The notes below the pieces were generated by a model. It was not told the DNA's origin. It ran no database searches and saw only the letters and a program-made list of their open reading frames with translations. 64,000 nt of DNA from Sutcliffiella horikoshii (GTDB lineage: Bacteria; Bacillota; Bacilli; Bacillales; Bacillaceae_I): assembly GCA_001636495.1 (NCBI GenBank), contig KV440964.1:3054666-3118665 (forward strand), given 5' to 3'. The position numbers and the translations under genes were made by a program. Below are positions 8,865 to 16,432 of this stretch, one piece after another (the stretch's first letter is position 1; the number at the start of each line of letters is the position of its first letter).

Positions 8865-9236
8865 ATGGTTACTGCTATTGTCATTCCTGTTCTGATCTTA
8901 TATTTTTATTGGATAACCAGAAAAGAGGCAGCAAAACAGAAGGAACGCTGGGAAAACCTTCTCGAGATTTCCCTTGAATCGAGGGTGGAGGGGAAAGTGC
9001 TGAATCTTCATACGAAACAGAAACGATTCTACCACCAGTTATTTACGCAGGATACAACCATACGGATACAAAATCGGGAGAAAATTATCACTATCGTCTA
9101 CAAGCAACCATTTACCCCATCGTGTTCTCCCCCTTCACTTATTCCCGGAGAGGTGGTAAGGGTAAATGGCAGGTGGGAGAATGAACTTTTCCGTGCAGGA
9201 GAGATTATTCCGATCAATAGAAAAAGACAGCCATAG
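8865..9236 (+). CDS. Membrane-anchored hypothetical protein
   Basis: A 123-aa protein with one N-terminal transmembrane segment (MVTAIVIPVLILYFYWI) and a hydrophilic domain with the pattern of a small beta-barrel (GKVLNLHTKQKRF, GEVVRVNGRWEN), somewhat like an OB or NfeD-type fold. No family is assigned with confidence. AAGGAAGGGG precedes the ATG. It is co-transcribed with the thioesterase and ends in a bidirectional terminator that overlaps its last codons. Confidence 0.75.
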   Translation: MVTAIVIPVLILYFYWITRKEAAKQKERWENLLEISLESRVEGKVLNLHTKQKRFYHQLFTQDTTIRIQNREKIITIVYKQPFTPSCSPPSLIPGEVVRVNGRWENELFRAGEIIPINRKRQP

Positions 9237-9256
9237 CGGGTATGGCTGTCTTTTTC
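9221..9256. terminator. Bidirectional terminator shared with ylbC
   Basis: Stem AAAAAGACAGCCATA/TATGGCTGTCTTTTT, with A-run and T-run on either side. Confidence 0.92.
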
Positions 9257-9271
9257 TATTAAATATTCCTA

Positions 9272-10333
9272 CTACCAGGATTCTATAAAGTTTTGGGTGT
9301 AATACTTCTCATTCACTCCAACACCCAAGTGTGTAAATCTTGAATTGAGCAACGTATTTCGGTGACCTTCGCTATTCAGCCATCCTTCAACAGCTGCAAC
9401 CCCATCCACATACTTGGCAGCAATGTTCTCACCGGCAAGACGGAACGAGATGTCCCCTTCCATCAGTCTGTCTGTCAGAGTGCCTCTTGTTGGAGATGTA
9501 TGGGAAAAGTAGTTCCCCTCCTTCATGTCTTTACTATGTAAGTAAGCGACTTCCGCAGTTTCTCCGTCCCATTCAACCGTTTCTAGTTCAAAGCGGTTTC
9601 TGATAATATTCGTAAAATCAATAATTTGCTTTGCGTTGCCCTCCTCCACTCTCGCCCACTCCTCTTCTGTCAATTCTTTGCTATCGAGTAAAGGACCTCT
9701 ATACACAAGCTCGTAAGGACGTTGTTTTATCAACGTTTCATCATTCATATAACGGACACTTGATAATTGCTGTTCAAAATCGTCAAAATAAAGTTGTACA
9801 TAAATATCTTCCACTTTAATCAAAGGGCGGGTCTTCCTTTCTTCAGGCTTAATCTGAAACTGATAGGAGCCCTCCTTATGATCCACAGTTACGCTATCAG
9901 AAAAGTTGTACTTTTCATTCAGAGACTCATAGGATTGACCTATTTCAAATAATTCTTGCCTGCTTTCACTCCCAGTACCAAATATGGTCACCACTTTCCC
10001 TTCACTTACACCGAATTGCATATAGTTTGCTAGGTTCTGATTGTATATCCACCATTCATAATCATAGGAAGATAAATCTTTTCGATCAGGTTCGCCAAAG
10101 GAATCTAGCAGTTCCTGAGCATCTTTTCCCATAAAGGAAGCCAAACCGTCTATATCGTCATTTACTTGAATTTCCGATTGTACAAACGCCTTTTCTTCAG
10201 ACTCTCTCTTCTCAGGAGTAATCTGACCGCTTAAAGGTTGTTCTTTAATGAAATGTTCCAATTCATGGGGTTCAACATTTACAAATAGATACAAACAAAA
10301 TGCAATAAATAATAAGAAGAACAAACCTCTCAT
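9272..10333 (-). CDS. ylbC: CAP-domain secreted protein YlbC
   Basis: A 353-aa exported protein with an N-terminal hydrophobic signal or anchor (LFFLLFIAFCLYLFV), an N-terminal domain of the CAP-associated type (about residues 60-200), and a C-terminal SCP/CAP domain. The CAP domain shows HSKDMKEGNYFSH near residue 266 and GHRNTLLNSRFTHLGVGV near the end, with the histidines expected at the CAP cavity. The role in Bacillus is not established; related proteins act at the cell surface or in spores. GGGAGGG lies eight bases before the ATG. It is monocistronic and faces about 0.9 kb of repeat-rich DNA upstream. Confidence 0.9.
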   Translation of the reverse strand: MRGLFFLLFIAFCLYLFVNVEPHELEHFIKEQPLSGQITPEKRESEEKAFVQSEIQVNDDIDGLASFMGKDAQELLDSFGEPDRKDLSSYDYEWWIYNQNLANYMQFGVSEGKVVTIFGTGSESRQELFEIGQSYESLNEKYNFSDSVTVDHKEGSYQFQIKPEERKTRPLIKVEDIYVQLYFDDFEQQLSSVRYMNDETLIKQRPYELVYRGPLLDSKELTEEEWARVEEGNAKQIIDFTNIIRNRFELETVEWDGETAEVAYLHSKDMKEGNYFSHTSPTRGTLTDRLMEGDISFRLAGENIAAKYVDGVAAVEGWLNSEGHRNTLLNSRFTHLGVGVNEKYYTQNFIESW

Positions 10334-10512
10334 CTACTGTTTCCCTCCCTTTTCTATCATTATATATAATAGTGTCGTTTTCATTCCATTTTTAAGTTTT
10401 ACTAGACACTGGTAGAGTTATCCTATATATACCCTTATTGGAAAAAATGAATACTTCTTATCAAGAAATAGGTCCTTTTAAAGCTAATCAATTTTATTGT
10501 TTGGTTAATTAC

Positions 10513-10642
10513 CTCTGTTCCTTTACGCAAATGGCTGCGCTTTCCGCGGGGCGACCCTTGAGCCTCCTCGTTTCACTGTGGGATCTCAAGATTGTCGCTA
10601 CTCCCCCGATGGAGTCTACGCCATTTGCTCCAATCCACAGCT
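10513..10642 (+). repeat. Structured repeat type A, copy A1
   Basis: One of four complete copies of a roughly 130-bp palindromic repeat. Outer stem CTGT/ACAG. Second stem GCAAATGGC (10527-10535) with GCCATTTGC (10620-10628), a perfect 9 bp. Third stem GCGAC..TTGAG with CTCAAG..GTCGC. The conserved core GAGCCTCCTC is followed by a degraded centre. No protein is expected from it. Confidence 0.85.
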
Positions 10643-10716
10643 GAAAAATATATGAAATACTTGGTGAAGACATTTTTGACGTGTTTTTTATGGATGGGAG
10701 ATCTTTTAAAACCAGG

Positions 10717-10900
10717 ATGAAGACCTTTCTATTTCGGATTTCACCTTAGAGAGGTCTTCATAACTCTGATGAAGACCTCTACTCTTCCGTTTTCTTCCCA
10801 GAGAGGTCTTCATAACTCTAATGAAGACCTCTACTCTTCCGTTCTCACGCCAGAGAGGTCTTCATATCCAGGATGATGATATTTTCTACTCGGTCGACTG
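10717..10900. repeat. 52-bp tandem palindromic array (about 3.5 units)
   Basis: The arm ATGAAGACCTCT recurs at 10717 (degenerate), 10769 and 10821, and its complement AGAGGTCTTCAT at 10750, 10802 and 10854; both recur with a period of exactly 52. Within the two best units the arms form a perfect 12-bp inverted repeat with a 7-base loop. The array lies between type A copy A1 and fragment A5. No CRISPR-like unique spacers: the linkers are also similar. Confidence 0.9.
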
Positions 10901-10964
10901 ACTGCCAAGGAAGGCTGCAGCAGCGATACTTCGCACACAGATAATGTGCTTTTTTAAGGAATTT

Positions 10965-10992
10965 ACGACATTTGCTCCAATCCACAGCTAGA
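10965..10992 (+). repeat. Fragment of structured repeat type A (A5)
   Basis: Only the 3' end of a type A unit is present (CATTTGCTCC...CACAGCTAG). It is joined to the same spacer sequence that links A to B in the two intact composites, so this is the remnant of an A-spacer-B unit whose third part is B1. Confidence 0.75.
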
Positions 10993-11050
10993 AACAAGTC
11001 ACCTCTGTTAGATAGTTTTTAGTTATCCTTTTGACAAGTGATATCACCTT

Positions 11051-11174
11051 GTTGATTGGAGTGGAAGGCGCGAAGACTCCTGTGGGAGGAAGGGACAGGG
11101 AAGACCCCGCAGGCATAGCCGAAGAGGCTTCCGGACCGCCCGCGGAAAGCGAAGCGCCTGGAACGGAAATCAAC
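11051..11174 (-). repeat. Structured repeat type B, copy B1
   Basis: About 124 bp. Outer stem GTTGATT (11051-11057) with AATCAAC (11168-11174). Second stem GGCGC/GCGCC. Third stem GGAAG/CTTCC. It shares the conserved core (GCCTC..CGGC, GCGGGGTCT, GGAGTCTTCG) with type A but has different stem sequences. Confidence 0.85.
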
Positions 11175-11187
11175 CGCTTTACGAAAA

Positions 11188-11234
11188 CAAAAAAACTGTA
11201 GCCAGACTCGATTTCCGTCGAGTTTGCCTACAGT
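11188..11234 (-). terminator. Terminator after ylbB
   Basis: Minus strand: long imperfect stem ACTGTAG..ACTCGA/TCGAGT..CTACAGT, followed by TTTTTTTG. A further small hairpin (CTGGAT/ATCCAG) lies just upstream at 11243-11262. Confidence 0.9.
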
Positions 11235-11274
11235 CTGAAACTGGATCCACTTGAATCCAGTCTTTCATTAGATG

Positions 11275-11688
11275 CTATTCTTCTGATATTTCACTAAGCG
11301 CTTCTCCAGCCTGTTCATCAGCGTAATCGCGGATCGCCAAATCTCCAAGTGATACAATCCCGATAAGTGCTCCATTCTCGACTACAGGCAACCTTCTTAT
11401 CTGATGCTCTGCCATCATATGGGCGGCTTCTTCTATAGAAGTTTCCGGCCCTATTGTAATTAAGTGATCACTCATTACATTGGTTACAGGGTTTGAACCA
11501 GGATGCTTTTCTGCAATTCCTCTTACCACTAGGTCTCTATCTGTAATCATTCCTAACAGCTCGCCGTCTTCCACAATTGGAATGGCTCCTACATCCAGGT
11601 CTTTCATTTTTGTCGCTACTTCAAAGACATTATCCAGTGGTGTGCAAAAATCTACATTCGTAGTCATGACTTCACGTACTGTTTGCAT
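11275..11688 (-). CDS. ylbB: CBS-domain protein YlbB
   Basis: A 137-aa cytoplasmic protein made of a CBS pair (Bateman module): the first CBS at about residues 8-60 (VREVMTTNVDFCTPLDNVF ... GMITDRDLVVR), the second at 70-125 (VTNVMSDHLITIGPETSI ... GIVSLGDLA). Such modules bind adenosyl ligands (AMP, ATP, SAM or c-di-AMP), but the ligand and output here are unknown. The open frame starts eight codons earlier; GGAGGTC before the ATG at 11688 decides the start. It stands in the usual ylbB place, but repeat-rich DNA separates it from ylbC. Confidence 0.9.
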   Translation of the reverse strand: MQTVREVMTTNVDFCTPLDNVFEVATKMKDLDVGAIPIVEDGELLGMITDRDLVVRGIAEKHPGSNPVTNVMSDHLITIGPETSIEEAAHMMAEHQIRRLPVVENGALIGIVSLGDLAIRDYADEQAGEALSEISEE

Positions 11689-11841
11689 AATTTGACCTCC
11701 ATTAAATTTCATACATAGCCGTACAGTAAATAGAGGAGGATAAGAGTATCCAATCTCTCACCCTTAGGTTCACCATTTTCTACAAAATCATGACTTTTTC
11801 CAAAAAACTTTCTATGACAAGGATAGTTATTCTATTCTTTA

Positions 11842-11870
11842 TTGAAAGTTATCCGCTTTCGTACTATTAT
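11842..11870 (+). promoter_or_regulatory. Sigma-A promoter of the YugN-family gene
   Basis: TTGAAA at 11842-11847, a 17-base spacer, TATTAT at 11865-11870. It is 55 bases before the start codon, with AAAGGAG in between. Confidence 0.8.
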
Positions 11871-11925
11871 TAACAGGGAGCATACTTATTTCGAGATGTA
11901 GAGATAGAAAAAGGAGTGTACATAC

Positions 11926-12282
11926 ATGAAAATTGAAAATACAGGTTTTGAAAATGAAAGAGTAGAATTATCCCGTTTAACGGACATTTTCGAGGATTTA
12001 GGATTTGACCTTGCTGGTCAGTGGGATTACGAGCGCGTAACATTCGATCGTAAATTTGAAACAAAAGAAGGTGTATTCTACCTTCGTGTTCAAGGATTTG
12101 CAGTAGAAGGCGATATTGGTGGCTCTCATGCAATGATCAACTTGCTTACACCACTTTTAGGAAAGCATTACTACCCACATGGTGTGGAATATGGTGAAGG
12201 TGAAACATTCCCATCGAATGTAGTCTCCACTTCTAAATCATTGTTAAAGCAAGCAAAAGAACGCATGGATGCTTTAAAATAA
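11926..12282 (+). CDS. YugN-like family protein
   Basis: A 118-aa acidic cytoplasmic protein of the YugN-like family (blocks LAGQWDYERVTFDRKF, EGVFYLRVQGFAVEGDIG, LGKHYYPHGVEYGE). No biochemical role is known to me. Its position between ylbB and the cta genes corresponds to ylbA in B. subtilis, but I did not compare the sequences. AAAGGAGTG lies ten bases before the ATG, and there is a good sigma-A promoter, so it is probably expressed well during growth as a single gene. Confidence 0.88.
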   Translation: MKIENTGFENERVELSRLTDIFEDLGFDLAGQWDYERVTFDRKFETKEGVFYLRVQGFAVEGDIGGSHAMINLLTPLLGKHYYPHGVEYGEGETFPSNVVSTSKSLLKQAKERMDALK

Positions 12283-12297
12283 TCGAAACAACGAAAG

Positions 12298-12336
12298 AAG
12301 GTGATTTGCTGGTGTAAACCTGCCGTCACCTTTTTA
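12298..12336 (+). terminator. Terminator after the YugN-family gene
   Basis: Stem AAGGTGA..TGC.GG with CC.GC..TCACCTT, followed by TTTTATTTT on the plus strand. Confidence 0.8.
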
Positions 12337-12343
12337 TTTTGGA

Positions 12344-12685
12344 TTATTTAACCCATAATCCATCCACATACACGTTCACTGCTTTTACTGTGTAACCAGT
12401 AATCACTTCAATTTCTTTTTTTATCAACTGCTGAAGTTCCTGGACCTTCATCGGGATACATTCGTTATATTCCACCTCAATAAAAATATCAATGGTAATG
12501 TTATTTTGAATATCAAATTGAATAACCGCATTATTCAGTTGATCCTTGCTGAGTATGGAATAGAATTTTCCCAACAGTCTTGGAGGAAGTGTTTTTATCC
12601 CACCGATATCAGAAACACAGATAGATATGACCGTCTGGAGCAACATATTACTCATCTCCGCCTGACTTTTCTTAAGCTCCAACAT
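12344..12685 (-). CDS. Asp23/Gls24-like protein
   Basis: A 113-aa protein whose C-terminal two-thirds resembles the alkaline-shock Asp23/Gls24 fold: a strand NNITIDIFIEVEYN, the helix KVQELQQLIKKEIEVITGY, and the terminal strand VKAVNVYVDGL. Related proteins are cytoplasmic, sometimes membrane-associated, and linked to envelope stress. Assignment is by pattern only. AAGGAGG lies eight bases before the ATG. It is transcribed convergently with the YugN-family gene. Confidence 0.75.
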   Translation of the reverse strand: MLELKKSQAEMSNMLLQTVISICVSDIGGIKTLPPRLLGKFYSILSKDQLNNAVIQFDIQNNITIDIFIEVEYNECIPMKVQELQQLIKKEIEVITGYTVKAVNVYVDGLWVK

Positions 12686-12900
12686 ACGATTTTCCTCCTT
12701 TGCATTTTAGGGGTTTTGTTATTTTATGTGTTCACACAAAATATGGTGCATGTATGATTTATGGTTCCCTATTCCCTTTCTTTTTCAATAAAAATCATAT
12801 TTATTACCGAGACACATATTTATTTTCTTACATACTGTTATTTCAATAAAATCCATACTATAATTAATATAGGAGTATGGTATTAGAAAGGAGACATCCA

Positions 12901-13959
12901 TTGTCAACGCTGTTTAGTATTCGAACACTTTTTATTTTAATTATTATTGCGACGATAGCCGTAATTGCTTTTTTCATATTGCCTGTTTCCATTCCCATTA
13001 TCATCGCATTGATTACAGCTTTATTTCTTGAACCTCTTGTGAGGCTGATTCAAGAACGAGCCAAACTGAAAAGGAACCTTTCTGTTTTCATCGTATTTTT
13101 GATGTTTGTCACCAGCATTGGAATTATGGGCTACTTTCTGACAACTAAAGTAATAACTGAAGCAATTAACTTGGTAGAAAATGCACCATCCTACATAAAT
13201 GAAGTGAATCGGGTGTGGCAGGATTTTCAGTCCGATATGAATAATGCCTCGGAGGATCTTCCACCTGAGTTTGTCAGTGAAATAAGCCTGCAAGTAGACA
13301 AATTGCTTTATGATTTGAGAATTTATTTAACAGACCTTTTCAATATCCAGAATGTGAAGAGTATTTTCACCAATATACCTAATTATCTGGTCAGCTTCAT
13401 TGTCTACCTGATTGCATTGTTCCTTTTTCTTCTTGATATGCCTCGTTTGAAGGCTGGTCTCTATTCACACCTAAAAGAAGAAACGGCTGATAAGGTCAAT
13501 TTTATGAGTTCAAGATTATCTTATGTGATTTTCGGATTTTTTAAAGCACAGTTTTTAGTGAGCATCATCATATTTTTCATTACACTGATTGGGTTATTAT
13601 TTATTGCCCCTGAGGTAGCATTGATCATGGCCTTCATCATCTGGGTCATCGATTTCATTCCGATTATCGGTTCCATCGTTATTTTGGGACCTTGGGCATT
13701 GTTCCATCTTATTACAGGTGATATCGGTCTCGGTACACAGTTGGCTGTCCTCGCTGTTGTGCTATTGATCATCAGAAGGACGGTCGAACCGAAAGTGATG
13801 GGTAGCCATATCGGCCTATCCCCGTTAGCGACCCTGATTGCCATGTATTTAGGCTTAAAGTTGATTGGTATCTTGGGATTCATCGTTGGTCCTCTCTTGC
13901 TGATAGCATTCAACTCAGCCCGTGAAGCAGGCATTATAAAAATGAATTTTAAGATATAA
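12901..13959 (+). CDS. AI-2E/PerM-family integral membrane protein
   Basis: A 352-aa polytopic membrane protein with about eight hydrophobic segments and the family arrangement: two or three N-terminal spans, a long soluble segment (about 85-150), then a C-terminal bundle with the conserved FIIWVIDFIPIIGSIVILGP and the motif EPKVMGSHIGLSPL. Members include B. subtilis YtvI and AI-2E exporters; substrate is unknown. The TTG at 12901 is chosen because AAAGGAG lies just before it; the ATG at 12877 has no binding site. A TATAAT box (12859-12864) lies upstream with a poor -35. It ends in a strong terminator, then a repeat composite begins. Confidence 0.85.
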   Translation: MSTLFSIRTLFILIIIATIAVIAFFILPVSIPIIIALITALFLEPLVRLIQERAKLKRNLSVFIVFLMFVTSIGIMGYFLTTKVITEAINLVENAPSYINEVNRVWQDFQSDMNNASEDLPPEFVSEISLQVDKLLYDLRIYLTDLFNIQNVKSIFTNIPNYLVSFIVYLIALFLFLLDMPRLKAGLYSHLKEETADKVNFMSSRLSYVIFGFFKAQFLVSIIIFFITLIGLLFIAPEVALIMAFIIWVIDFIPIIGSIVILGPWALFHLITGDIGLGTQLAVLAVVLLIIRRTVEPKVMGSHIGLSPLATLIAMYLGLKLIGILGFIVGPLLLIAFNSAREAGIIKMNFKI

Positions 13960-13963
13960 TGAC

Positions 13964-14002
13964 AAAAAAGGTGTTTGGACCAAAGTCCAAACACCTTTTT
14001 TA
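13964..14002. terminator. Terminator after the PerM-family gene
   Basis: Stem AAAAAAGGTGTTTGGAC/GTCCAAACACCTTTTTT with a 4-base loop; symmetrical and strong. Confidence 0.95.
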
Positions 14003-14027
14003 AAAGATAAGAAAGTATAATATTCTG

Positions 14028-14150
14028 TTGAATTCCGTTCCAGGCGCTTCGCTTTCCAGTGGGCGGTCCGGAAGCCTCCTCGGCAAGCCTGCGGGGTCTC
14101 CCTTGTCCCTTCCTCCCACAGGAGTCTTCGCGCCTTCCACTCCAATCAAC
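14028..14150 (+). repeat. Structured repeat type B, copy B2
   Basis: Outer stem GTTGA.TT/AATCAAC, second stem GGCGC/GCGCC, conserved core GCCTCCTCGGC and GCCTGCGGGGTCTC. The third stem has one mismatch here compared with B1 and B3. Confidence 0.85.
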
Positions 14151-14214
14151 ATGGTGGTTTCATTCACCTAAAGGATAAATAACTAAAACTATCTTAATGA
14201 GGTGAATGGTTTCT

Positions 14215-14346
14215 AGCTGTGGATTGGAGCAAATAGCGTAGACTCCAACGGGGGAGTAGCGACAATCTTGAGACCCCGCAGGCGAACGCCGAGGAGGCTC
14301 AAGGTCGCCCCGTGGAAAGCGCAGCTATTTGCGGAAAGGAACAGCG
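14215..14346 (-). repeat. Structured repeat type A, copy A2
   Basis: Reverse-oriented type A. Outer stem GCTGT (14216-14220) with ACAGC (14341-14345). The second stem GCAAATAGC/GCTATTTGC carries a compensatory change relative to A1 (C-G to T-A at the seventh pair). The third stem GCGAC..TTGAG is intact. Confidence 0.85.
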
Positions 14347-14399
14347 GCATAGACCCCAACAAACAATGAAGTGCTTTTTATAAAAGGATCTTGTTTTTC

Positions 14400-14867
14400 T
14401 TATAACCCGAGGATGGCTTTGAAAACGGAAGTTGTTTCCCCACCCTGATAGATAACGTATAACAGCAAATAAACGGCAACTCCTGTGATGGCTGTCGTAA
14501 ACCATACAATACTTGTGATTGGACCAAGCTTTCTGTGTCTATCTAGCCTATTCTTATAACCTGTCCATAATGTAATGATTCCCATAACAGCCCCTACAGT
14601 CGCAAGAGTTATGTGGAATAATAGAAAAATGGTATAGTACAATTTAATATCATCAGGTCCACCAAAGCTTGTATTGCCGACAAAAATGGTTCTTGAAGCG
14701 TAAATGATAAAAAAGATAATAGCAAAGATTGCTGCTAAAAACATTACTTTTTTATGTGCTTCAATCTTTCGTTTTATTATTAGATACCAGCCTATAGCAA
14801 CGAAAATTGCGCTCAATACGATAAAAAACGTACTGATTGTTGGCATTATCGGAATTGAGTAATCCAT
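14400..14867 (-). CDS. ctaM: DUF420 protein, cytochrome oxidase assembly factor CtaM (YozB-like)
   Basis: A 155-aa membrane protein with four to five spans and the DUF420 pattern, including histidines in RKIEAHKKVMFLAA, LLFHITLA and DRHRKLG, which are conserved in the family. DUF420 proteins (CtaM in Staphylococcus aureus, YozB in B. subtilis) are needed to assemble heme-copper oxidases, with evidence for a role in the CuA site of caa3. It follows ctaG by 40 bases and probably shares its promoter. In B. subtilis yozB is not next to ctaG, so this linkage supports the oxidase role. The ctaM-ctaG pair is flanked by inverted repeat composites. Confidence 0.85.
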   Translation of the reverse strand: MDYSIPIMPTISTFFIVLSAIFVAIGWYLIIKRKIEAHKKVMFLAAIFAIIFFIIYASRTIFVGNTSFGGPDDIKLYYTIFLLFHITLATVGAVMGIITLWTGYKNRLDRHRKLGPITSIVWFTTAITGVAVYLLLYVIYQGGETTSVFKAILGL

Positions 14868-14907
14868 TTCTTTCTCCCCTCGTTCTAACTTCTTGCTATC
14901 TTTTCAA

Positions 14908-15816
14908 TCACTCTGCTACTTTTGGGTGCATTGCCTTGTTAAGATCGATTTCATCTTTTTCACGCTCGCGTCTTGCCCAGCCAAAGAAAACATATGCAAG
15001 AATGCTTCCATACATAATTTCCTGTATTATTTTCATGATGACTCCGCCAAGCTGCTGATCTTCCACCAGTGGCAATGCATTAAAATATTCTGGACCTCCA
15101 AGATCAAGGCCTGCCAAAGTTCCTGCCGGTACACATAATTCGAGTGCTGCAAGCCAAGCAGTCATCTCTGAATAAGTTGCATATAAAGGCTGGTCTGCGA
15201 AAATGATCAGGGCACACGCAGGTGTTAGCAGCATGCCATCGGCCATAATATAGCCGATTTTTTTTATTCCAGATAACCGTTGCTCCTCTGGAAGCGGGTT
15301 AACTAGTGGCCACCACATGATGAAAGCTCCTACAAACATAACGGATGTGTATGCTGTATGATAAACCATGTCCACCTTTATCGTATCAAATACAACGGGA
15401 ATATGATAAAGAGAGAAAAGCACATTGAACACCAATAATGCAATCAGTGGTTTAGAGATGAATCTGAATACCGGCTTAACAACCGGAAGATTGATGACTT
15501 TTCTTAATACCCATGCAGGCATTCCCATCAATAAGATAGGCGGTATGACCAGGTATAGTATGGCCATTTGCGTCATATGAGCACTAAGCATCAAGTGGCT
15601 TAGCAGATCCACCGGTGATCCTTTTACCAAGTAGAACAAAATCATACTGCTTAGAAAAAACGCACGTTGCTTATTGGATATCTCTTCAGAATCCTTAAAG
15701 CGGTTGCGACCTTTTCCGGTAATATAAAAATAAAGAATGGTTATAAGTATCGTTGTTACCAATAGATATGGACTCCATAACGCTTGAAATCCAAACATAT
15801 CCAAGTTGCCAATCAT
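14908..15816 (-). CDS. ctaG: Cytochrome c oxidase assembly factor CtaG
   Basis: A 302-aa protein of the caa3-type CtaG family, with about seven transmembrane segments. Family features include SHLMLSAHMTQMAILYLVIPP (metal-binding histidines in SHLMLSAHM), PVVFDTIKVD, and GYIMADGMLLTPACALIIF. It acts in the membrane in building the CuB centre of caa3 oxidase. It is unrelated to Cox11-type CtaG of proteobacteria. GAGGTGAC precedes the ATG, and a sigma-A type promoter lies 55-85 bases upstream. The gene is separated from ctaF by a repeat composite, so it has its own transcript. Confidence 0.95.
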   Translation of the reverse strand: MIGNLDMFGFQALWSPYLLVTTILITILYFYITGKGRNRFKDSEEISNKQRAFFLSSMILFYLVKGSPVDLLSHLMLSAHMTQMAILYLVIPPILLMGMPAWVLRKVINLPVVKPVFRFISKPLIALLVFNVLFSLYHIPVVFDTIKVDMVYHTAYTSVMFVGAFIMWWPLVNPLPEEQRLSGIKKIGYIMADGMLLTPACALIIFADQPLYATYSEMTAWLAALELCVPAGTLAGLDLGGPEYFNALPLVEDQQLGGVIMKIIQEIMYGSILAYVFFGWARREREKDEIDLNKAMHPKVAE

Positions 15817-15871
15817 TATGCTGTCACCTCAATTTTTTGAAAGCTTATACACTTTCCCTTTACATACAAAC

Positions 15872-15901
15872 ATTATACTATATAAGGATAAGCCCATTCA
15901 A
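15872..15901 (-). promoter_or_regulatory. Promoter of ctaG-ctaM
   Basis: Read on the minus strand: TTGAAT (15901-15896), an 18-base spacer, TATAAT (15877-15872). The -10 box is 56 bases before the ctaG start. Confidence 0.75.
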
Positions 15902-16045
15902 TGTAGTGGGAAAAAGGAAGGTTACCTAAACAGTAAGTGTCATGATTTAGACAAGGTTCCTTTTTTTGTGTTTAGTTAGATTACCCAACCAAAACCGCCC
16001 GGTCTTTATAAAGCTGGATAAATACTTACTTTGTCAGGTCTATAG

Positions 16046-16178
16046 CCGCTGTTCCTTTCCACAAATGGCTTCGCTTTCCACGGGGCGACCTTGAGCCTCC
16101 TCGGCGATGCCTGCGGGGTCTCAAGATTGTCGCTACTCCCCCGTAGGAGTCTTCGCCATTTGCTCCAATCCACAGCTA
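16046..16178 (+). repeat. Structured repeat type A, copy A3
   Basis: Outer stem GCTGT (16048-16052) with ACAGC (16172-16176). Second stem CAAATGGC/GCCATTTG. Third stem GCGAC..TTGAG/CTCAAG..GTCGC. Inner hairpin GGC-GAT-GCC followed by TGCGGGG. This is close to the consensus of type A. Confidence 0.87.
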
Positions 16179-16237
16179 GAAATCAGTTACCATATTTAGT
16201 AAGTTTTAGTAACCCTTTAGGTGAATGGTATTACCTT

Positions 16238-16359
16238 GTTGATTGTAGGGGAAGGCGCGAAGACTCCTGCGGGAGGAAGGGACAGGAAAGACCCCGCAAC
16301 GAAGTGAGGAGGCTTTCGGACCGCCCGCGGAAAGCGAAGCGCCTGGAACGGAAATCAAC
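16238..16359 (-). repeat. Structured repeat type B, copy B3
   Basis: Outer stem GTTGATT (from 16238) with AATCAAC (16353-16359). Second stem GGCGC/GCGCC. Third stem GAAAG/CTTTC, compared with GGAAG/CTTCC in B1: both arms changed together. Confidence 0.87.
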
Positions 16360-16394
16360 AGAATATAATACTTTCTAATCTTTTAAACAAAGCA

Positions 16395-16424
16395 AAAAGG
16401 CAGCCGTTTGAGGCTGCCTTTTCC
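16395..16424 (-). terminator. Terminator of the cta operon after ctaF
   Basis: Minus strand: AAGGCAGCC/GGCTGCCTT with a 6-base loop, followed by TTTGC. It closes the ctaCDEF transcript. Confidence 0.9.
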
Positions 16425-16432
16425 ATTTGATA

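Larger units (their letters stand above)
14001..14352 (-). repeat. A-spacer-B composite repeat, copy 2 (reverse orientation)
   Basis: About 350 bp made of type B (14028-14150), a spacer, and type A (14215-14346). Similarity to copy 3 at 16036-16386 extends through the spacer (TAGTTTTAGTTA, CCTTTAGGTGAATG) and past B (AACAGAATAT..TACTTTCT.ATCTTTTAAA), so the whole block is one element. It is inverted relative to copy 3. Confidence 0.85.
16036..16386 (+). repeat. A-spacer-B composite repeat, copy 3
   Basis: Type A (16046-16178), a conserved spacer of about 60 bp, and type B (16238-16359) in inverted orientation, with flanks conserved out to CTTTTAAA. It is the inverted partner of copy 2 at 14001-14352. 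The two lie 1.7 kb apart, on either side of ctaM and ctaG. Confidence 0.85.

Noticed and set aside
10717-10900. Possible CRISPR array (regular repeats)
   Set aside because: The linkers between palindromes are also repeated, only three to four units exist, and no cas genes are in the window.
10988-11173. Open frame of 61 codons on the minus strand across repeat B1
   Set aside because: It lies entirely within the spacer and B repeat; the same repeat gives different frames at other copies, so it is not a gene.
13915-14145. Open frame on the minus strand across the 3' end of the PerM-family gene and repeat B2
   Set aside because: Composed of repeat and antisense sequence, with no binding site and no protein-like pattern.
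16091-16378. Open frame of 95 codons on the plus strand across repeats A3 and B3
   Set aside because: Entirely repeat-derived; similar frames occur by chance because of the high GC core.
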